Shown in pieces: positions 1 to 5,760 of a stretch of 6,682 bases of DNA (position 1 is its first letter; each line of letters begins with the position of its first letter). Location of the stretch: the NCBI GenBank assembly GCA_030045755.1, contig JASIEW010000159.1, forward strand, positions 1 through 6,682, written 5' to 3'. Both the position numbers and the translations under genes were made by a program. The notes under the pieces were generated by a model. The model worked only from the letters and a program-made list of their open reading frames with translations, was not told the DNA's origin and did not search any database. The DNA comes from Nitrososphaerales archaeon (lineage in GTDB: Archaea; Thermoproteota; Nitrososphaeria; Nitrososphaerales; UBA183).

Positions 1-437
1 CGCCTCTTGTTCTGGAGGTCGTAGTAGATGAGCCTCTGTCCCATGTTCAGCTTGTTGAAGATCTCACGCGGCTTGTAGCCGAGCGACTCAAGGACGTCGA
101 CGACCCCTCTGGTGTCGCTCCTTCTACCCATCAGGTCGATGTCCTTGTTCTCCCTGTGATACCTCGGTTCCATAGCACTGGGACACAGCTTCTTGAACGC
201 GAGGCCGCCCAGCAGGCGCAGCCTGACGCCCTTTAGCTCGGCCGTGTCGATGACCTGGATCGCCGCTTCAAGTGCTCCCGTCGGAAGTGCTGCGGCGCCC
301 TCCACGCCTTTCGGATGGACTCCCCCTCCGGACTCTAAGTTGTCCAAGGCACGAAGGTCCACGCTCAGCTTCGCCGGGGCTACGCCTCCGAGTGCCTCTT
401 GTGAACCTGTCTGAGGACCCATCGGGGCTTCTGCCAT
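1..437 (-). CDS. Predicted nucleotidyltransferase (Pol beta-like fold), C-terminal part beyond the window
   Basis: An open frame runs from ATG at 437 to the left edge (145 codons visible, no stop), so the gene is 3'-truncated by the window. Residues about 72-78 read LRLLGGLA-like (GG at 77-78), followed by RENKDIDL with acidic D99 and D101. A GG loop followed by hDhD is the signature of nucleotidyltransferase-fold proteins. The following stretch (SLGYKP, then FNKLNMGQRLIYYD) resembles what I remember of uncharacterised standalone NTase proteins related to AbiEii, in which a GY.P..FN and a G.RL..D segment follow the acidic pair. The substrate is unknown. The start is uncertain: ATG 437 has GAGGAG just upstream but at short spacing, ATG 422 is in frame, and GTG 362 would remove a low-complexity Gly/Ala-rich N-terminus and the overlap with the upstream gene. 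From ATG 437 it overlaps the 105-aa gene by 58 bases in another frame, so the two are probably co-transcribed. Confidence 0.66.
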   Translation of the reverse strand, partial: MAEAPMGPQTGSQEALGGVAPAKLSVDLRALDNLESGGGVHPKGVEGAAALPTGALEAAIQVIDTAELKGVRLRLLGGLAFKKLCPSAMEPRYHRENKDIDLMGRRSDTRGVVDVLESLGYKPREIFNKLNMGQRLIYYDLQNKR

Positions 438-697
438 TGCTCCTCGTAGCCTTCTGCGTTCCTCACAATCACGTTCTCGCCATCGTCATCGAGAGTCTCG
501 ACCGCGGGGACCATCTTTCGTAGCCTGGAGTATTCGCGGTCAGTCATCTCGATTTCCTTGTTCGATTCGCCAATCGACGCGTGCCAGTCGGCTGCGCGCC
601 CGTCGAGATGGAAAGAAAGGGAGACTGAGCCCGCCTCGAGCTGGACCTTCGCGTACCTCAGCTTCCTAGGAAGCCGATGCTCTAGAAGAAACTTCAT
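380..697 (-). CDS. Hypothetical 105-aa protein downstream of rpl11
   Basis: I do not recognise this 105-residue protein. It begins at ATG 697, ends in TAG at 380, and has no earlier in-frame start before a stop. It is soluble and charged, without signal peptide, membrane helix or Cys pairs. The first half looks strand-rich (alternating residues about 15-35), a probable helix follows near residues 51-64 (MTDREYSRLRKM), then an acidic DDDGE turn and another probable strand near 73-80. The C-terminus is basic and Trp-rich (W88, W93, ending KRHSEA). Support for a real gene: the frame fills the space between rpl11 and the nucleotidyltransferase, codon use looks like that of its neighbours, and a TATA-like box lies about 27 bases before the ATG. 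Role unknown; it is likely co-expressed with the nucleotidyltransferase gene that starts inside its 3' end. Confidence 0.68.
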   Translation of the reverse strand: MKFLLEHRLPRKLRYAKVQLEAGSVSLSFHLDGRAADWHASIGESNKEIEMTDREYSRLRKMVPAVETLDDDGENVIVRNAEGYEEQWQKPRWVLRQVHKRHSEA

Positions 698-704
698 GTT
701 CTTT

Positions 705-734
705 GCAACGCCTTCGCAGACTAATTAGCGTTGC
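705..734. repeat. Inverted repeat around the 105-aa gene promoter
   Basis: GCAACGC at 705-711 is matched by its exact reverse complement GCGTTGC at 728-734, separated by 16 bases that contain the AT-rich box. The left arm lies where transcription of the 105-aa gene would begin. It could be an operator, or a weak hairpin after rpl11, but no T-run follows it on the minus strand, so an intrinsic terminator is not supported. A chance 7-bp pairing is possible. Confidence 0.35.
721..728 (-). promoter_or_regulatory. Candidate TATA box for the 105-aa gene
   Basis: CTAATTAG, a palindromic AT-only core in GC-rich surroundings, lies in the 52-base gap between rpl11 and the 105-aa gene. Its centre is about 27 bases before the A of ATG 697, the archaeal TATA-to-start distance, so the transcript would be nearly leaderless. 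It suggests this gene can be transcribed separately from rpl11. No experimental start is known. Confidence 0.4.
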
Positions 735-749
735 TCAGCAGGAGACGTG

Positions 750-1232
750 TTACTGGAACTTCGAGTCCCACTTGCCGGCGTCGATCTCGTCCATGAACTC
801 TCTCGGGTCCTTGTTCTCGATGGTGACTCCCATGCTGACGCAGCTTCCTACGACCTCCTTGACTGCCGCTCGGACCGTCTTCGCGTAGGAGCCAGCCATC
901 TTGTTCTTCGCAATCGTGACCACCTTGTCGATGGTGAGGTCGCCCGCGGACTCGGTCTTGGGCTTTGACGCCCCTTTGGGAATCCCAGACTCCTTGGCGA
1001 CGAGCGCGGAGGTGGTGGGCGTGCCGACCGAGACGACGAACTGCTTGGACTCTTGGTCGACTTCGACCTTGACCGGGACGCGCATCCCTTTGAAGTCGGC
1101 CGTCTGTTTGTTGATTTCGTTGACGATCCCGAGGACGTTGACCCCCAGTGGCCCTAGGGCGGGTCCCAGCGGCGGGCCGGCGCTCGCCTCTCCTCCTATC
1201 ACTAGCGCGTTGATTACCTTCTTTTCGCCCAT
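750..1232 (-). CDS. rpl11: Large-subunit ribosomal protein L11 (uL11)
   Basis: This 160-residue protein matches archaeal uL11 in full length. It builds the base of the stalk at the 50S GTPase-associated centre by binding the L11-binding region of 23S rRNA. The N-terminal domain carries the family's Pro/Gly-rich stretch (GPPLGPALGPLGVNV, residues 19-33) followed by INKQT. The C-terminal RNA-binding domain covers about residues 97-150 and includes GDLTIDKVVTIAKNKM and the conserved GSCVSMGVTI segment (129-138). Translation starts at ATG 1232, only 6 bases after the spt5 stop, so it is almost certainly cotranscribed with spt5; a weak GTGA overlaps that stop codon. It ends in TAA at 750. In many archaea L1, L10 and L12 genes come next; here an unrelated small gene does. 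Confidence 0.97.
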   Translation of the reverse strand: MGEKKVINALVIGGEASAGPPLGPALGPLGVNVLGIVNEINKQTADFKGMRVPVKVEVDQESKQFVVSVGTPTTSALVAKESGIPKGASKPKTESAGDLTIDKVVTIAKNKMAGSYAKTVRAAVKEVVGSCVSMGVTIENKDPREFMDEIDAGKWDSKFQ

Positions 1233-1238
1233 GTCAGG

Positions 1239-1727
1239 TCACTTTGCGGGCTCCGGCTTCGCACGCTCTACCACCTTGACGTAGGACGCGTCGATCGTGA
1301 TCGGCATTGCGAAGGCCGTGTCGATGAGTACCACGGTGATCTCCTGCTTCTCCTTGTCCAGCCTCGAGATCTTGGCCCTCATGGTCTTGAACGGGCCTGC
1401 GACTATCTCCACCGTGTCGCCCTCGTTGAGCTCGGCGACCATGGACTTCGTGACGAGGAACTTCTCGATGTCGGAGTACTGCATCATGCCTGGGATCTTG
1501 CTCCTGACGTGCTTGAAGCCTTGGATGCTCTCGTCGACCACCTGGCTGTTTGGGGCCTCGAAGAGGACGTACCCCTTCCATGTGTCCAGCGCGAGGACCG
1601 AGTAGATCGGCTTGCCCTTCTGCACGGCCCTTGTGGCCACGAAGGTGGCTACCGTCCGTTCCTGACCTCCGGTGGTCTTGACCGGAAAGATCGAGCTCGT
1701 CCTCTCTTGTTCACTCACTGCGGCCAC
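1239..1727 (-). CDS. spt5: Transcription elongation factor Spt5 (archaeal NusG)
   Basis: This 162-residue protein has the two-domain archaeal Spt5 layout: an NGN domain (about residues 12-92, with the W50-KGYVLFEA strand and a KHVRSKIPG segment) and one KOW domain (about 101-136, EGDTVEIVAGPFKTMRAKI). The NGN domain binds the RNA polymerase clamp together with Spt4 and closes it over the DNA for processive elongation; the KOW domain can contact the ribosome. A basic, proline-containing tail (KVVERAKPEPAK) closes the protein. The start is GTG at 1727 (MAAVSEQERT...); a second in-frame GTG lies three codons on. A TTATTAG box about 31 bases upstream fits a short-leader start at 1727. secE lies 48 bases upstream and rpl11 6 bases downstream, the standard archaeal order. 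Confidence 0.95.
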   Translation of the reverse strand: MAAVSEQERTSSIFPVKTTGGQERTVATFVATRAVQKGKPIYSVLALDTWKGYVLFEAPNSQVVDESIQGFKHVRSKIPGMMQYSDIEKFLVTKSMVAELNEGDTVEIVAGPFKTMRAKISRLDKEKQEITVVLIDTAFAMPITIDASYVKVVERAKPEPAK

Positions 1728-1754
1728 GTTAGAAGCATGCCGACTCGGATTGGC

Positions 1755-1761
1755 CTAATAA
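1755..1761 (-). promoter_or_regulatory. Candidate TATA box for spt5-rpl11
   Basis: TTATTAG on the minus strand, in the 48-base secE-spt5 gap, is centred about 31 bases before GTG 1727. It could give spt5-rpl11 a promoter of their own besides read-through from secE. The match to the archaeal TATA consensus is only moderate. Confidence 0.35.
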
Positions 1762-1775
1762 CCTTACTCTATCTT

Positions 1776-1973
1776 TCAGCCGAAGAATATGTTGCCGAGG
1801 AGCTTGATGACGAAGCCGATCGTCCCGATGAGGGCTATCCCCAGGGCTACGAGCTTGAGGTAGAGCGTGAATTCGTCCCTGTCGCTCTTGTGGGCCAGCC
1901 TGAAGATGGCGGCCGAGGACCTGAGGAATTCTCTGAATCCCATCTTCGAGTCTGTAGCCGCTTGCGCCTGCAC
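1776..1973 (-). CDS. secE: Preprotein translocase subunit SecE (Sec61 gamma)
   Basis: This small tail-anchored protein is the gamma subunit of the SecYEG/Sec61 channel, which clamps SecY in the membrane. It has an amphipathic cytosolic helix (FREFLRSSAAIFRLAHKSDRDEF) and then one membrane helix (about residues 40-63, LVALGIALIGTIGFVIKLLG), ending in FFG just after the helix. The K-S-D-R-D-E-F stretch and the terminal IKLLG are typical of archaeal SecE. Coordinates give the longest reading, 65 aa from GTG 1973. ATG 1943 (MGFREF..., 55 aa) is a serious alternative: the first ten residues (MQAQAATDSK) look like a non-conserved tail, and the best TATA-like box (1976-1983) is only a few bases before the GTG. 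It lies upstream of spt5 and rpl11, which supports the assignment. Confidence 0.92.
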   Translation of the reverse strand: MQAQAATDSKMGFREFLRSSAAIFRLAHKSDRDEFTLYLKLVALGIALIGTIGFVIKLLGNIFFG

Positions 1974-1975
1974 AC

Positions 1976-1983
1976 CTTATATG
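1976..1983 (-). promoter_or_regulatory. Candidate TATA box for secE
   Basis: CATATAAG on the minus strand, in the 25-base gap between the peptidase stop and secE, is the best TATA-like match in the window. Transcription about 25 bases on would begin near 1953, after GTG 1973 and just ahead of ATG 1943. A second, weaker box (ATTTAGA, 1998-2004, overlapping the peptidase stop codon) is at the right distance for GTG 1973, so the start remains open. Confidence 0.5.
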
Positions 1984-1998
1984 TCTTGAGTAGTTCTT

Positions 1999-3891
1999 CT
2001 AAATCCGGGACTTCCCCGGACGCATGCCCAGGGCTTTGTAGACGAATGCGAACTTGTCCGCTTCCTCCCTGATCCTCGCCGCGGGGGTCGTGCCTATGTG
2101 CCCTGACTCGGACTCCACCCTCAGCGAGACCCTCGCTCCTACGTCCGTGAGCCGCGAATAGAACTTGAAGGCGTGGGAGGGATGGACCCTGTCGTCCTTG
2201 AGCCCGGTGTAGATGAAGACCGGCGGGTATCGCTTCTTGCTCGATACGTGATGGTAAGGGGAGTATTTCATGAGGAAGCTCCTGTCCTTCGGGTCGTCAG
2301 GGTCGCCGTATTCCGGCACCCAAGCGCGACCGACCAGGAGCCTGTGGTAGGACATCATGTCGAGCACAGGGTAGCCGATCAGCACGCCCGCGAAGAGGTC
2401 CGGCCGTGCGTTCATCGTCGCGCCCATCAGCAGCCCGCCGTTGCTCCTTCCGAAGCCCACGACCGTTCTGCCTTCGCGCTTGAGCTTGGCCAGGACTGCG
2501 AGATAGTCGTCGAAGACGTTGAACTTCCTTTCCCTCATGCCCGCCTTGTGCCACTCCTCGCCGTGTTCCAGCCCTCCTCGGAGATTCGCGACAGCGTATC
2601 CGCCCCCGTCCTCGAGCAGCGGCGCGTAGGCCGGGTTGAACGACGGCGACAGGGATATCCTGAACCCGCCGTAACCGAAGAGGAGGACCTTCTTCGGCGA
2701 AGTGCCTGTACCGGCAGTCATGAAGTAGTGTATCTTCGTTCCGTCGGCAGAAGTTGCTTGTCCGTGACTGACTGAGTACTTCCCCGGAAGCTCCATGGAA
2801 AGGACTGTCCTGAGCCGTCCGCGCCTGAGCGAGTAGACCCTGTATGGGAGTGCGAACGAGCTGAACGTGAAGACTGCTTCGTCGCCGAGCGCACTGATCG
2901 CGGGCTCACCGAACAGGGAACCTGGGACGTCGAACCTGATGGCGCGCTTGAGCCTTCCTTTCAAGTCGTGGAGGCGAAGCTCCGAGCAGGCGTCGACGAG
3001 ATAGTGGGAAAGCAGGTTGTCGCCCACCAGCACGGACTCCAGAATGGGCCAGCGGGCCTCTCTAACGAGTCTGCTCACGCGTCCGCCTCTGACCGAGAGG
3101 ACCTCGCCGCAGCTCCTTTCGAACGACAGCAAGAGATGTCTGCCTTCGATGTAGTCTATGTTGCTGACTATCGCCTGCTTCTCGGGATAGACCGGAACCC
3201 AGGTGTCGGGCCGTCGTAGTTCTCCCGCGTACGGCCGGCTCCTCGAGTAGCCATGGAACGCGTCCACCAGGGCCCTTGAGGCGTCATGTGACGCTGACAG
3301 TCCGACGGACGTGTTGGTCTTGAAGCCCGTTGCGAAGACTACATGCTCCTTGCCATCATTCCGGAGAAGGACGCGGTCCGTCGGAGGCTCGACGCCGTCA
3401 GGGGCCTTCCTGTCGCGGTAAGACCGGACGTAGTAGTAGGACTCGTCTCCCAGCCAGAGTATCTGACCGACGAAGCCGTGCAGCTCGTCGACCTTCTCCC
3501 CGCTTCTCAGGTCGAGGATGGACACGGTGCCCTCGTCGCTCCCTCCCACCGAGTGGTGGAGGGCCATCATCCTTCCGTCATCCCGGGCTCGCACTCCCTG
3601 GATTACTGCGTCCTTGCCCAGGCGCGCAGAGTCCGAGATCGTCTCTGTCTGTCCGTCGCGGTGAACGAGCTGGACCTTGTACGACTTGTCGTCGGAGAAG
3701 AAAGTGATGATGCCTGCCTTCGTGAGTTGCACCGAGCGCATGATGGGGAGGCTGTAGTGCTTCGTAAGACGCGGGAGCAGCTTTGCGGAGTAGGCCCTGA
3801 CCGACTTGCGGGCGGCCTTGTCCTGCTCTGCTGCCCACTCAGCCACGCGGGGGTCGTTCGTATCCTCCATCCACGTGTATTCGTCCTTCAA
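1999..3891 (-). CDS. Prolyl oligopeptidase family serine peptidase (S9A), cytosolic
   Basis: This 630-residue enzyme has the S9A layout. A short N-terminal part carries DEYTWMEDTNDPRV (compare the DPYRWLEDP start of the family), a seven-bladed propeller-like region spans about residues 50-370, and a C-terminal alpha/beta hydrolase domain follows. The catalytic triad is visible: Ser483 in GFGRSNGG, Asp566 in LKDDRVHPSH (R568 matches the substrate-binding Arg of DDRV), and His598 in ESGHIG. The oxyanion/entry segment GYGGF (406-410) and ANLRGG..HGEEWH (435-448) are also typical. Such enzymes cut short peptides after proline, with the propeller excluding folded proteins. No signal peptide or membrane segment is seen, so a cytosolic role in peptide turnover is likely. 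The start is TTG 3891: no other start precedes it in the open frame, and ATG 3870 would cut into the conserved YxWxED motif. It is slightly shorter than the usual 680-720 aa of bacterial relatives. Confidence 0.93.
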   Translation of the reverse strand: MKDEYTWMEDTNDPRVAEWAAEQDKAARKSVRAYSAKLLPRLTKHYSLPIMRSVQLTKAGIITFFSDDKSYKVQLVHRDGQTETISDSARLGKDAVIQGVRARDDGRMMALHHSVGGSDEGTVSILDLRSGEKVDELHGFVGQILWLGDESYYYVRSYRDRKAPDGVEPPTDRVLLRNDGKEHVVFATGFKTNTSVGLSASHDASRALVDAFHGYSRSRPYAGELRRPDTWVPVYPEKQAIVSNIDYIEGRHLLLSFERSCGEVLSVRGGRVSRLVREARWPILESVLVGDNLLSHYLVDACSELRLHDLKGRLKRAIRFDVPGSLFGEPAISALGDEAVFTFSSFALPYRVYSLRRGRLRTVLSMELPGKYSVSHGQATSADGTKIHYFMTAGTGTSPKKVLLFGYGGFRISLSPSFNPAYAPLLEDGGGYAVANLRGGLEHGEEWHKAGMRERKFNVFDDYLAVLAKLKREGRTVVGFGRSNGGLLMGATMNARPDLFAGVLIGYPVLDMMSYHRLLVGRAWVPEYGDPDDPKDRSFLMKYSPYHHVSSKKRYPPVFIYTGLKDDRVHPSHAFKFYSRLTDVGARVSLRVESESGHIGTTPAARIREEADKFAFVYKALGMRPGKSRI

Positions 3892-3916
3892 GCGCTTCCC
3901 TTCCCCGCGGGCCGCC

Positions 3917-3923
3917 TCAAAAG
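3917..3923 (-). promoter_or_regulatory. Weak candidate TATA-like element for the S9A peptidase
   Basis: CTTTTGA on the minus strand is centred about 29 bases before TTG 3891, the distance expected for a near-leaderless transcript. The match is poor. The AT-rich box at 3948-3955 read on this strand (GATAAATC) is the alternative and would give a leader of about 34 bases. Confidence 0.22.
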
Positions 3924-3947
3924 CCGTCCCCCAGTGGGTCCTCGTCC

Positions 3948-3955
3948 GATTTATC
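3948..3955 (+). promoter_or_regulatory. Candidate TATA box for dtdA
   Basis: GATTTATC is the only clear AT-rich run in the 89-base divergent gap. Its TTTAT core is centred about 29 bases before TTG 3981, so a transcript would begin within a few bases of that codon. This is the main support for a TTG start. On the opposite strand it may also serve the peptidase gene. Confidence 0.42.
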
Positions 3956-3963
3956 TGCTCAGC

Positions 3964-3979
3964 GGCCCGCAGGCGGGCC
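3964..3979. repeat. GC-rich inverted repeat at the dtdA start
   Basis: GGCCCGC at 3964-3970 and its exact reverse complement GCGGGCC at 3973-3979 are separated by two bases and end one base before the TTG start of dtdA. Its position between the putative TATA box and the start codon, over the expected transcription start, is what an operator would look like. In GC-rich DNA a chance origin is possible. Confidence 0.35.
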
Positions 3980-3980
3980 C

Positions 3981-4814
3981 TTGAGCCAGCCTTTCGCTCC
4001 GCAGGGAGAGCCCGCGACCTTAATCGTAGCCTCGTCGTCTGACCTGGCTTCGAGGACGCTGGCCGACGCCCTGACAGGGCAGGGATTCGAGTCTACCGGC
4101 GTGAACCTGTTCGGGAGGCCGGTCTTCCAGAGGGGGTCGCTCCTCCTCTGTCTCTTCGAGGAGACGATAGTCTCTCCCCCGAACCTGGATGAGTTCTTCA
4201 ATCCCCGGGCCTACATCTTTCTGTCCAGGCACAGCGCCACGTCTGGCATCGCCTCCCTGACCGCGCACACGACGGGGAACTTCTCAGAAGCGAAGTTCGG
4301 CGGATCGGCTAGGGAGTTCGGCCGCGTCGACCCGGCCCTTCTCAAGAACTATATGGTCTCTCTGAACAGGCGGCGTACGCTGGTGAAGGACTACGAAGTG
4401 ACGCTCGAAGCCACCCATCACGGGCCGACCTCGTTGGGCAAGCCTGTCCTCTTCGTAGAAATCGGTTCCTCCGAAAGATACTGGGGAGACGAGAAGGCCG
4501 CGGCTGTGGTCGCCGAGTCGCTGGTGGAGAGCCTTTCTCAGAAGACTGTCTGGAGCGAGATAGCCATCGGGTTCGGCGGGACGCATTATCCGGAGAAGTT
4601 CACGAAGCTCGAGGTGGAGGGAGAGGTGGCGTTCTCGTACATAGCGCCCAAGCACGTGCTGGAGTTCGTTGACGAGGCCCTGCTCGGCCAGATGATCCAG
4701 AAGACGAGCGCCCCGGTAAGATACGCGGCTCTCGACTGGAAGGGCTTGGGCAGGCACAAGAACAGGATCGTCGATCTGGTCTCCCGGTTCGGCCTCGAAG
4801 TTCTTAGAACCTGA
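3981..4814 (+). CDS. dtdA: D-aminoacyl-tRNA deacylase, archaeal DtdA/GEK1 type
   Basis: This 277-residue protein matches the archaeal/plant D-aminoacyl-tRNA deacylase (DTD2, GEK1) family, which hydrolyses D-amino acids wrongly attached to tRNA and so recycles the tRNA. Family-type segments appear in order: TLIVASSSDLAS at the N-terminus (13-24), LSRHSA (81-86), LTAHTTGN (93-100), EATHHGP (143-149), VEIGSSERYW, IGFGGTHYPEKF (196-207) and the APKH motif (222-225). The many conserved His residues fit the proposed metal-dependent chemistry. The start is TTG 3981: no ATG or GTG lies between it and the conserved N-terminal strand, and a TATA-like box stands about 29 bases upstream. It is the only plus-strand gene in the window, divergent from the S9A peptidase and converging on argF, whose stop it overlaps by 11 bases. 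Confidence 0.93.
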   Translation: MSQPFAPQGEPATLIVASSSDLASRTLADALTGQGFESTGVNLFGRPVFQRGSLLLCLFEETIVSPPNLDEFFNPRAYIFLSRHSATSGIASLTAHTTGNFSEAKFGGSAREFGRVDPALLKNYMVSLNRRRTLVKDYEVTLEATHHGPTSLGKPVLFVEIGSSERYWGDEKAAAVVAESLVESLSQKTVWSEIAIGFGGTHYPEKFTKLEVEGEVAFSYIAPKHVLEFVDEALLGQMIQKTSAPVRYAALDWKGLGRHKNRIVDLVSRFGLEVLRT

Positions 4815-5760
4815 GCTTCGAGAGCTCCTTCGGGTCCAGCACGAGGAAGCAGAGGAGCGCCTTCTCCGTGTGGAGCCTGTTCTCAGCCTCGTCGAAGACG
4901 ACGGAACGCGGGCCGTCGATCACGTCCGCGGTGACCTCTTCGCCCCTGTGAGCCGGGAGGCAGTGCATGAACACTGCGTCCTCCTTGGCCATCGACATCA
5001 GCTTGGGGCCGACCTGGTACCTCGGCAGGAACGTCCGGGCCCTTCGGTCGCGCTCTGACTCGAGCCCCATGGACACGAAGGTGTCCGTGATGACGCAGTC
5101 TACGCCCTTGACGGCCTCTTCAGGGTCGTTCACTGCCCTGACCTGGGCTCCTGTTCTTGTGGCGATGCGCTTCGCCTCCCTGAGAGCCTCTCCCGACGGC
5201 TCGAAGCCCGCGGGCGTGGCGGCTATGAAGTGGATGCCAGTAAGGGCCGCACCGAGGGCCCAGGAGTTGCAGACGTTGTCACCGTCTCCGACCCAGCCGA
5301 CCTTGAGGCCCTTCAGCCGGCCCTTCTTCTCCTTGAGCGTCAGCAGGTCAGCGAGGATCTGAACGGGATGGTAGAGGTCGCTGAGGCCGTTGATCACCGG
5401 GACCGAGGACGCGTCTGACAGCCGGACGACGGAACCGTGCGAGTTCACCCTGGCCACAGTGCAGTGGACGTATCTTGACAGGACCATCCCAGTGTCTTCG
5501 ATCGTCTCACCGCGCCCGAGCTGAAGCTCGCTTGAGCTGAGGCTGATGGGGTTGCCGCCGAGCTCGCTTATCGCGACGTGGAAGCTCACCCGCGTCCTGG
5601 TGCTCGGCTTCTCAAAGATGAGCGCCACGCTCTTTCCCTTGAGCGCTGAAGATCCTGCGCCTATCTTGCGGCCCCGCTTCAGTCCGTCCGACAGGCGCAA
5701 TATGGACTCCAGGTCCGAGGGAGTCAGCTCGGAAAGCGTGAGCAGGTCCTTTCCCTTCAA
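4804..5760 (-). CDS. argF: Ornithine carbamoyltransferase
   Basis: This 318-residue enzyme transfers the carbamoyl group of carbamoyl phosphate to ornithine, giving citrulline in arginine synthesis; family members act as cytosolic trimers. Diagnostic motifs are all present: the carbamoyl-phosphate loop FEKPSTRTRVSF (STRTR at 53-57), HPVQ (131-134, where HPCQ or HPTQ is common), the GDGDNVCNS ornithine-domain motif (158-166), the mobile SMG loop (230-232) and HCLPA (266-270). SMG and HCLPA distinguish it from aspartate carbamoyltransferase. The open frame continues 46 codons further upstream to 5898, but that part lies inside lysK and is a His/Arg-rich shadow. TTG 5760 is chosen because it gives a family-sized protein, follows GGAGG by 7 bases, and overlaps the lysK stop as TTGA. 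It is translated with lysK, and its tail overlaps dtdA on the other strand. Confidence 0.96.
   Translation of the reverse strand: MKGKDLLTLSELTPSDLESILRLSDGLKRGRKIGAGSSALKGKSVALIFEKPSTRTRVSFHVAISELGGNPISLSSSELQLGRGETIEDTGMVLSRYVHCTVARVNSHGSVVRLSDASSVPVINGLSDLYHPVQILADLLTLKEKKGRLKGLKVGWVGDGDNVCNSWALGAALTGIHFIAATPAGFEPSGEALREAKRIATRTGAQVRAVNDPEEAVKGVDCVITDTFVSMGLESERDRRARTFLPRYQVGPKLMSMAKEDAVFMHCLPAHRGEEVTADVIDGPRSVVFDEAENRLHTEKALLCFLVLDPKELSKLRF

Noticed and set aside
380..697. HEPN-type toxin reading of the 105-aa protein: an R-x5-H pattern near the C-terminus (R96...H102) beside a nucleotidyltransferase, as in HEPN/MNT toxin-antitoxin pairs
   Set aside because: HEPN proteins are all-helical with the motif inside a helix; this protein looks strand-rich, and the pattern lies in a basic tail four residues from the end. 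The NTase also appears larger than a minimal MNT antitoxin.
698..749. Intrinsic terminator after rpl11
   Set aside because: The inverted repeat is short with a 16-base loop, and no T-rich run follows on the minus strand.
1509..2072. Plus-strand open frame (187 codons) spanning spt5, secE and the peptidase 3' end
   Set aside because: It crosses three well-supported genes on the other strand plus their gaps, and its translation resembles no family.
3343..3984. Long plus-strand open frame (213 codons) opposite the peptidase gene
   Set aside because: It is antisense to clearly conserved S9A coding sequence in GC-rich DNA, where opposite frames stay open by codon bias; the translation has no recognisable domain.
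4284..4757. Minus-strand open frame (157 codons) opposite dtdA
   Set aside because: Same GC-driven shadow effect; it lies wholly within conserved DtdA motifs and has no recognisable features.
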